Part shown: one piece after another, positions 59,980 to 64,000 of the stretch
Numbering within the stretch: position 1 is the stretch's first letter
Layout: every line of letters starts with the position of its first letter
Assembly: GCF_964252635.1 (NCBI RefSeq)
Contig: NZ_CAXUNP010000005.1
Location: 65,106 to 129,105, forward strand
From: Jatrophihabitans sp964252635
GTDB lineage: Bacteria; Actinomycetota; Actinomycetes; Mycobacteriales; Jatrophihabitantaceae
Reading direction: 5' to 3'
Length of the DNA: 64,000 bases
Notes under the pieces: model-generated
Told to the model about the DNA's origin: nothing
The model's input: the letters and a program-made list of their open reading frames with translations, nothing else
Databases searched by the model: none
Program-made: the position numbers and the translations under genes

Positions 59980-60521
59980 CAGCGTTTCCTCTCCGTCGCG
60001 GTCAACCGGAGCCGCGGCGCGTGCGCGAGCTCCAGGGCGTCCAGCTGTTGCTGCGCCGCGTCCTGCGCGGGTTGCTCGAGCTCGGCGGCTGCGGCCGAAT
60101 CCCGCGCCGCGGTGGCGGCCCGCACCGTGACCTTGCGTCGTGTCACCGCGACCTTCGCGCCGCGCACGCCGTCGACGTCGAGGACGGCGGTCCGGACGGC
60201 ATCGGCGACACCGCGGCGGGTGTAGGCCGCGTCGAGCGGGCCGTGCGCGTCGTCCGAGGCGATTCGGAAGCGGGTGACACGGGTGCGCTTGATCTCGGCG
60301 AGCAGCAGGATGACCCCGACCGCGGCGACGACGATGAGCCCCACCCGCAGGCTGCCTTGTGTCCAGGACGTGTGCTGCGCCCAGTGGTAGACGCGGTGCC
60401 ACTTCGTCACGGCCGGATGCTTCACGGTGCGGTCGGCGATCACCTCGATGATGAGCAGGACGCCGACGACGATGAGGGCCAGCGCGAGCAGCGCGGCAAG
60501 TGCACGATTGAGCAGTCTCAT
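59979..60521 (-). CDS. DUF6286 family membrane protein
   Basis: A 180-residue protein with two membrane helices (ALAALLALALIVVGVLLIIE and LRVGLIVVAAVGVILLLAEI) and an Ala/Arg-rich C-terminal region with an Asp23-like strand-helix pattern (GVRGAKVAVTRRKVTVRAAT). It matches the DUF6286 group found in actinobacterial Asp23 operons. ATG at 60521 behind AGGAGG. Function unknown; coupled to the AmaP-like gene. Confidence 0.75.
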   Translation of the reverse strand: MRLLNRALAALLALALIVVGVLLIIEVIADRTVKHPAVTKWHRVYHWAQHTSWTQGSLRVGLIVVAAVGVILLLAEIKRTRVTRFRIASDDAHGPLDAAYTRRGVADAVRTAVLDVDGVRGAKVAVTRRKVTVRAATAARDSAAAAELEQPAQDAAQQQLDALELAHAPRLRLTATERKR

Positions 60522-60532
60522 GGCGCTGCCTC

Positions 60533-60961
60533 CTACCGGACCCGGGCAGAGGTCTGGGTCTGCGTGACGAGATCGCTGACGTGGACGCGGACGTCGGTGA
60601 CCCGCAGTCCGGTGAGGTCGCGCAGCTGGTCGATGATGCGCCGTCGGACCTCAGCCGTGACCTTCGGAACGGACGCGGGCCAGCGCACGCTGACCGTCAC
60701 CTCGATGGTCGCGACGGACAGGTCCGCGTCGACATCGACCTTGGGCGCTCCGCCGAGATTCGCGCCGAGGCCGGGCACGGCGCCACCCAGCACCCGGCGC
60801 GCGGGCGTGCCCGCGTCAGGCACCTCGAGCACGGCCTGGGCCGCGATCTTGGCGACGACCCGGTCCTCGACGGAGATCGCCCCCAGCTCGGTACGCCCGG
60901 GGTGTGCCGACGACGGGCGGTCCTGCGTCTGCGCCGTGGCCTCGGAGGTCGCGCCGGTCAT
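60533..60961 (-). CDS. Asp23/Gls24 family envelope stress protein
   Basis: A 142-residue soluble Asp23/Gls24 protein: GAISVEDRVVAKIAAQAVLE, TIEVTVSVRWPASVPKVTAE, LTGLRVTDVRVHVSDL. These proteins form a filamentous layer under the membrane through a membrane anchor and respond to envelope stress in Firmicutes; the role in actinobacteria is less clear. Its ATG overlaps the DUF2273 stop (ATGA). Confidence 0.85.
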   Translation of the reverse strand: MTGATSEATAQTQDRPSSAHPGRTELGAISVEDRVVAKIAAQAVLEVPDAGTPARRVLGGAVPGLGANLGGAPKVDVDADLSVATIEVTVSVRWPASVPKVTAEVRRRIIDQLRDLTGLRVTDVRVHVSDLVTQTQTSARVR

Positions 60962-61140
60962 CGGTGGTCGCGACGTCCGGAGACGTACGGGCTGATGTCG
61001 ATGTCGCCGGAGATGACCTTGGCGATGACGTAGCCGATGGCGGCGAACAGCGCGACGATGAGCATCTTGCCGAAGTCGCCGAAGGCGACGGCCCAGCCGA
61101 GTACCAGTCCGACGACGGTCGCCAGTGCGGTGCGGTTCAT
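60958..61140 (-). CDS. DUF2273 small membrane protein
   Basis: A 60-residue protein with two short helices, TALATVVGLVLGWAVAFGDF and MLIVALFAAIGYVIAKVISG, then DIDISPYVSG. Typical DUF2273 partner in Asp23 operons, thought to be a membrane anchor. ATG at 61140. Confidence 0.85.
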   Translation of the reverse strand: MNRTALATVVGLVLGWAVAFGDFGKMLIVALFAAIGYVIAKVISGDIDISPYVSGRRDHR

Positions 61141-61190
61141 GTTGTCCTCGTTCTCCCTAGACCGTTCGATGTGGTGGTGTCGAAGCAGGC

Positions 61191-61445
61191 TCAGCGCACC
61201 CGGGGTGGGCTGGACCGGACGCGACGTTGCGCCGCTCGTACCAGTCGGCGCGGCCAGGCCGTGCGGCGGACGACCTGGACGCGCACGGTGTCGGCGGCGC
61301 GGCCGGCCGCCCGGTCGAAGGCGGCGAGACCGGCGACGAACGCCGCCGGATCACCACCGCGATCGGGGTGGTGATCCCGGACGAACGCGCGCCGGGCGCT
61401 GCGGTGGTCGACCCGCTGGTCGTTGGGGTGGTTGTCGACGGCGAC
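61191..61445 (-). CDS. J-domain-like frame (HPD motif) without a normal start codon
   Basis: 84 in-frame codons with strong GC3 bias. The segment RSARRAFVRDHHPDRGGDPA, followed by AFVAGLAAFDRA, matches helix II end, the HPD loop and helix III of a DnaJ J-domain. A basic C terminus follows (RRLVRAAQRRVRSSPPRVR). The frame begins directly after the TGA of the Asp23-like gene (61446-61448) in the same frame, with no ATG, GTG or TTG before the motif. The overlapping GTGA start lies in another frame. Possible explanations are stop readthrough, an alternative start, a frameshift or a sequence error. A similar short HPD protein in actinobacterial Asp23 operons is plausible but I cannot check. Confidence 0.5.
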   Translation of the reverse strand, partial: VAVDNHPNDQRVDHRSARRAFVRDHHPDRGGDPAAFVAGLAAFDRAAGRAADTVRVQVVRRTAWPRRLVRAAQRRVRSSPPRVR

Positions 61446-61784
61446 TCACCCCGCTCCCGGAGAATCGGCGCCGTCGGACGCCGGGGTGTCGATGTCGGAG
61501 ACGACAACGTCGACCGTCCGGCCGCCGACGAGCGGCGACACGGCGGCACGAACGTGCCGGCCGAGCTCCGCGACCGGAACCCCCCACTGCGCACGTATCT
61601 GAACGGTCACCCGCTCGGCGTCCACGCGTACGCCGGGTACCCGGGAACCCGGCAGGTAGGAGACGACCGACCCGGCGAGACCCTCGTCGAGGTCGGCCAC
61701 ACCTGGGCAGGCGCGCACCGCCTCGGCGACGCCGGGAACGTCGACGCCGTCGATCAGGTGCGGCTGCGGGTTGATCGAGCTCAT
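61446..61784 (-). CDS. Asp23-like protein (truncated or divergent)
   Basis: A 112-residue protein with the Asp23 strand pattern: GLAGSVVSYLPGSRVPGVRV, ERVTVQIRAQWGVPVAELGR, HVRAAVSPLVGGRTVDVVVS, then a Pro/Ser-rich tail DTPASDGADSPGAG. Start overlaps the upstream Asp23 stop by four bases. Its TGA is followed in frame by the J-domain-like segment. Confidence 0.75.
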   Translation of the reverse strand: MSSINPQPHLIDGVDVPGVAEAVRACPGVADLDEGLAGSVVSYLPGSRVPGVRVDAERVTVQIRAQWGVPVAELGRHVRAAVSPLVGGRTVDVVVSDIDTPASDGADSPGAG

Positions 61785-62257
61785 GCCACGCGCGACGGGC
61801 CCTCGTCATCGCCGCCGCTGTCGGGGAGGTACACGTCGTCGACGCTGACGTTGACCTCGACGACCTCGAGACCGGTCATGCGCTCGACGGCCTGTTTGAC
61901 GTTGCGCTGGATGCTCTGGCCGAGGTCGGCGATGGCCACCCCGTACTCGACGACAATGTCCAGGTCGATGGCCGCCTGCGACTCGCCCACCTCGACGCCG
62001 ACGCCCTGGGTCACGCTCGGGCCGGAGCTGCCGGGAATGCGCTCACGGATGGCGCCGAAGGCACGGGTGCCGGACGTGCCCATGGCGTGCACCCCGGAGA
62101 TCTCGCGGCAGGCGACTCCGGCGATCTTGGACACCACCCCTTGCGCGACGGTGATCTTGCCGTCGCCGGTGTTCAGCCGACTGTTCGTCACGACCTCGGT
62201 GCTCTGCTCGCTCCCGGACGCGGTCCGGTCGGGGGTCTTGCTCGTCACGTCAGCCAT
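61781..62257 (-). CDS. Asp23/Gls24 family envelope stress protein
   Basis: A 158-residue Asp23/Gls24 protein, first in the operon: GKITVAQGVVSKIAGVACRE, VEVGESQAAIDLDIVVEYGV, MTGLEVVEVNVSVDDVYLPD. Start ATG at 62257 behind AAGGAG. The unstructured N terminus is Thr/Ser-rich. The upstream 100 bases contain TTGACG and GTTT-N15-GTAAGG, either of which might be promoter parts (vegetative or stress sigma), not convincingly. Confidence 0.88.
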   Translation of the reverse strand: MADVTSKTPDRTASGSEQSTEVVTNSRLNTGDGKITVAQGVVSKIAGVACREISGVHAMGTSGTRAFGAIRERIPGSSGPSVTQGVGVEVGESQAAIDLDIVVEYGVAIADLGQSIQRNVKQAVERMTGLEVVEVNVSVDDVYLPDSGGDDEGPSRVA

Positions 62258-62356
62258 AGCAACTCCTTCGAGACGGCAGCGGGTCCGGATGGCACGCTGC
62301 GTGTTCAGCGCCGCCCGGCTGCCTTACACCGTCAACCTGCCCAAACCGGATGGGAA

Positions 62357-63445
62357 TTACCCAAGACGGACGGCCCGGCCCTTCCAACGCAGAACACCCC
62401 GCCGGTGCTGCACCACCGAGCGCACGATCAGCCAGTCCAGGACGGCGATCGAGACCGGGTGGGCCAAGGCGTCGGGCAGGGCCCGGCCCCCGGTACGCCG
62501 CGCCGAGACCCAGCGCCCGCCCACGCCGGCCAGGTAACCCACGGCGCCGATGCGCGACCCGAACGCGGCGGCCACCCCCGGCACCACGTAGGCCACGGTC
62601 AGGACCGCCATCGCGACGACGGCTCCGGGCTCGGACCCGCACGCCGACCACAGCGACTTGCCGTACCCGTCCCGGAGTTCCGGCCAGCTCCGGTACATGC
62701 GACAGGACGCGACCTGCGAGCCGTCGACCACGCCCCCGCGGCCGCCCGCCCGCTTCACGGCGCGCACCAGCGCGACGTCGTCGAGCACCGCCGACCGCGC
62801 GGCCGCGAAGCCGCCGGCCCGCTCGAGCGCGTCACGACGGACCACCAGGAACTGACCGCAGGCCGCGGTCAGCGACGCCCGCGGCGAGCGTTCGGCGAGC
62901 CGCAGCGGCAACGTCGTCAGCCACGACCACTGCAGCAGCGGCTGCACCAGCCGCTCGGCGGGACCGCACGCGAGCTGGCGCGGGAACGGGCAGACGATGT
63001 CGAGCCTCTGGTCGAGCAGCAGGGAGACGGCCGCGTCGATGGCGCCGTCCTCGAGACGGACGTCGGCGTCGAGGAACACCAGCACCTCGCTGGACGGGTC
63101 AGCGGCCTCGACCAGCTGGGCGCAGGCCCACGGCTTGCCCAGCCAGCCCGGCGGCACGGGTGCGCCCGGGACGACACGCGCGCCGGCCTCGCGGGCGCGC
63201 TCAGCGGTGGCGTCGGTGGACTCGTCGTCGAGCACCAGCACCTCTCGGGCGGCGCCGACACTGCTGACGCAGTCCCCCACGACCGCCGCCTCGTCGCGGG
63301 CGGGCACGAGTACCGACACGAGCGGCAGGTCGGCCCGCGTCACCGCCGGTGCTCTCAGCAGCCGGGCGTTCACGGTGGCGTGGACGGCCCCGGCGACGGA
63401 CAGCACCGTGCCCGCCGCCACCAGGGCCCGACCGGTCGCCACCAC
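62357..63445 (-). CDS. Family 2 glycosyltransferase (carotenoid/hopanoid-type)
   Basis: A 362-residue membrane-attached GT-A enzyme. N-terminal hydrophobic segment, then LPLVSVLVPARDEAAVVGDC, VLVLDDESTDATAERAREAG, the DXD site LVFLDADVRLEDGAIDA, and ACGQFLVVRRDALERAGGFA, SAVLDDVALVRAVKRAGGR. Two C-terminal hydrophobic stretches follow. The pattern resembles CrtQ/HpnB-type enzymes linked to carotenoid or hopanoid pathways. The divergent Rieske gene is also of a kind seen in carotenoid clusters. GTG start at 63445 behind GGGAGGG. Confidence 0.8.
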   Translation of the reverse strand: MVATGRALVAAGTVLSVAGAVHATVNARLLRAPAVTRADLPLVSVLVPARDEAAVVGDCVSSVGAAREVLVLDDESTDATAERAREAGARVVPGAPVPPGWLGKPWACAQLVEAADPSSEVLVFLDADVRLEDGAIDAAVSLLLDQRLDIVCPFPRQLACGPAERLVQPLLQWSWLTTLPLRLAERSPRASLTAACGQFLVVRRDALERAGGFAAARSAVLDDVALVRAVKRAGGRGGVVDGSQVASCRMYRSWPELRDGYGKSLWSACGSEPGAVVAMAVLTVAYVVPGVAAAFGSRIGAVGYLAGVGGRWVSARRTGGRALPDALAHPVSIAVLDWLIVRSVVQHRRGVLRWKGRAVRLG

Positions 63446-63560
63446 AGCTACGAGCCCTCCCGTTGCACGATCACGACAGCCGCGGGCGCCGCCGGGGCAC
63501 GATGGACAGTACGGCGCCCGCCGCACGGCGGCGCGCAGTCTCGTCCGCCCCCAGGAGGCG

Positions 63561-63998
63561 ATGGCCTTGACCGACACCGTCCGCCGGCTCCACCCCGGTG
63601 CAGGTGACGAGGTCGCCGTGGCGCCCGCGCCGGCCGAGGCGGCAGCCCGCCGCATCCCCATCGTGCGGCTCCCCCGCACTCCCCCGGCCCGGCTGGGCGC
63701 GACCTGGCGGCAGGCCGATCCCGATCGCATCGCGGCCGCCCTCGCCGTGGCCGAAGGCCGCGACCCCGGTGGGTGGTACGCCGTCGGGTCCTCCGCGGGC
63801 TTCGCGACGACCCGCTCGGTGGTCCGCACCGTCGCCGGGCGCGAGGTGGTCTTCTGGCGCACCGCCGACGGGCGTCTGGTGGCCGGCCCGGGCGCCTGCC
63901 CGCACCTGGGCGCCGCGCTCGACGACTGTCCCGTGGTCGGCAGCACGCTGCGGTGCCGCTGGCACGGCCTAGGGCCCACCCGACGGGGTGAGCCCTAG
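63561..63998 (+). CDS. Rieske [2Fe-2S] protein (DUF5914-like), stops just after the cluster
   Basis: A 145-residue frame starting ATG behind AGGAGG. The first cluster motif is CPHLGAALDD (CXH) and the second CRWHG (CXXH), so the iron-sulfur site is complete. The N-terminal 60 residues (RIPIVRLPRTPPARLGATWR) match actinobacterial DUF5914 Rieske proteins of carotenoid loci, which are normally about twice this length and continue after CRWHG. Here the sequence runs LGPTRRGEP and then TAG, inside a long inverted repeat. Either a real truncation or the start of an insertion at the window edge. Confidence 0.6.
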   Translation: MALTDTVRRLHPGAGDEVAVAPAPAEAAARRIPIVRLPRTPPARLGATWRQADPDRIAAALAVAEGRDPGGWYAVGSSAGFATTRSVVRTVAGREVVFWRTADGRLVAGPGACPHLGAALDDCPVVGSTLRCRWHGLGPTRRGEP

Positions 63999-64000
63999 GC
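63967..64000. repeat. Inverted repeat at the window end
   Basis: GCCTAGGGCCCACCC (63967-63981) and GGGTGAGCCCTAGGC (63986-64000) pair with one mismatch around a 4-base loop. Both arms contain TAG on one strand. It replaces the expected continuation of the Rieske gene. It may be a terminator for a shortened gene or an end of an inserted element. Confidence 0.6.

Overview
The window is very GC-rich, densely coded DNA from an actinobacterium (Actinomycetota). The evidence is a BldC-type regulator, a DUF3073 protein, an ergothioneine cluster (egtABCD), a UPF0182 protein, an F420-type luciferase-like oxidoreductase, a FadE5-like dehydrogenase and an actinobacterial-type Asp23 operon. Genus cannot be settled from sequence alone. 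One 10-base run of N (30327-30336) marks a scaffold join.

Layout. 119-6314: cyclic-nucleotide-binding protein, drug exporter with MarR repressor, acyl-CoA synthetase, dihydroxyacetone kinase. 6482-18465: a purine neighbourhood (bldC, DUF3073, purM, purF, purL, purQ, purS, purC). Here purS and purQ are split by a DUF1800/DUF1501 cassette on the opposite strand. 18507-19843: a small secreted peptide gene divergent from a TrmB/LuxR-type regulator, with palindromes between them. 20384-24944: aminotransferase, amidase, secreted peptidase. 25268-29495: egtABCD, followed by an acyltransferase interrupted by the gap. 30547-37425: second exporter, amidohydrolase, TrmH-like and KamB-like RNA methyltransferases, a DUF371 protein, a lipoprotein and an F420-type oxidoreductase. 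37490: tRNA-Ser. 37786-42388: Wzm/Wzt-type exporter plus UPF0182. 42520-44762: third exporter with TetR regulator. 44819-53939: assorted metabolism, including a tyrosine phosphatase, DUF6986, FadE5-like dehydrogenase, SerA, a VOC/MarR pair, a secreted peptidase-like protein and a STAS protein. 54089: tRNA-Gly. 54239-59365: a redox group (transporter, XRE regulator, AKR, SDR, flavodoxin lipoprotein and a decayed gene). 59404-62257: Asp23 envelope-stress operon. 62357-64000: glycosyltransferase and a Rieske protein that stops early.

Most notable points: the secreted peptide/regulator pair at 18.5-19.8 kb; a probable 16S rRNA m1A1408 methyltransferase (KamB/NpmA family) at 33.6-34.2 kb; a J-domain-like reading frame with an HPD motif but no usual start codon inside the Asp23 operon; short tandem repeats (9-15 bp) that repeatedly lie at gene stop codons; and a two-copy dispersed repeat of the PERSEG type placed exactly at the starts of purL and the KamB-like gene.
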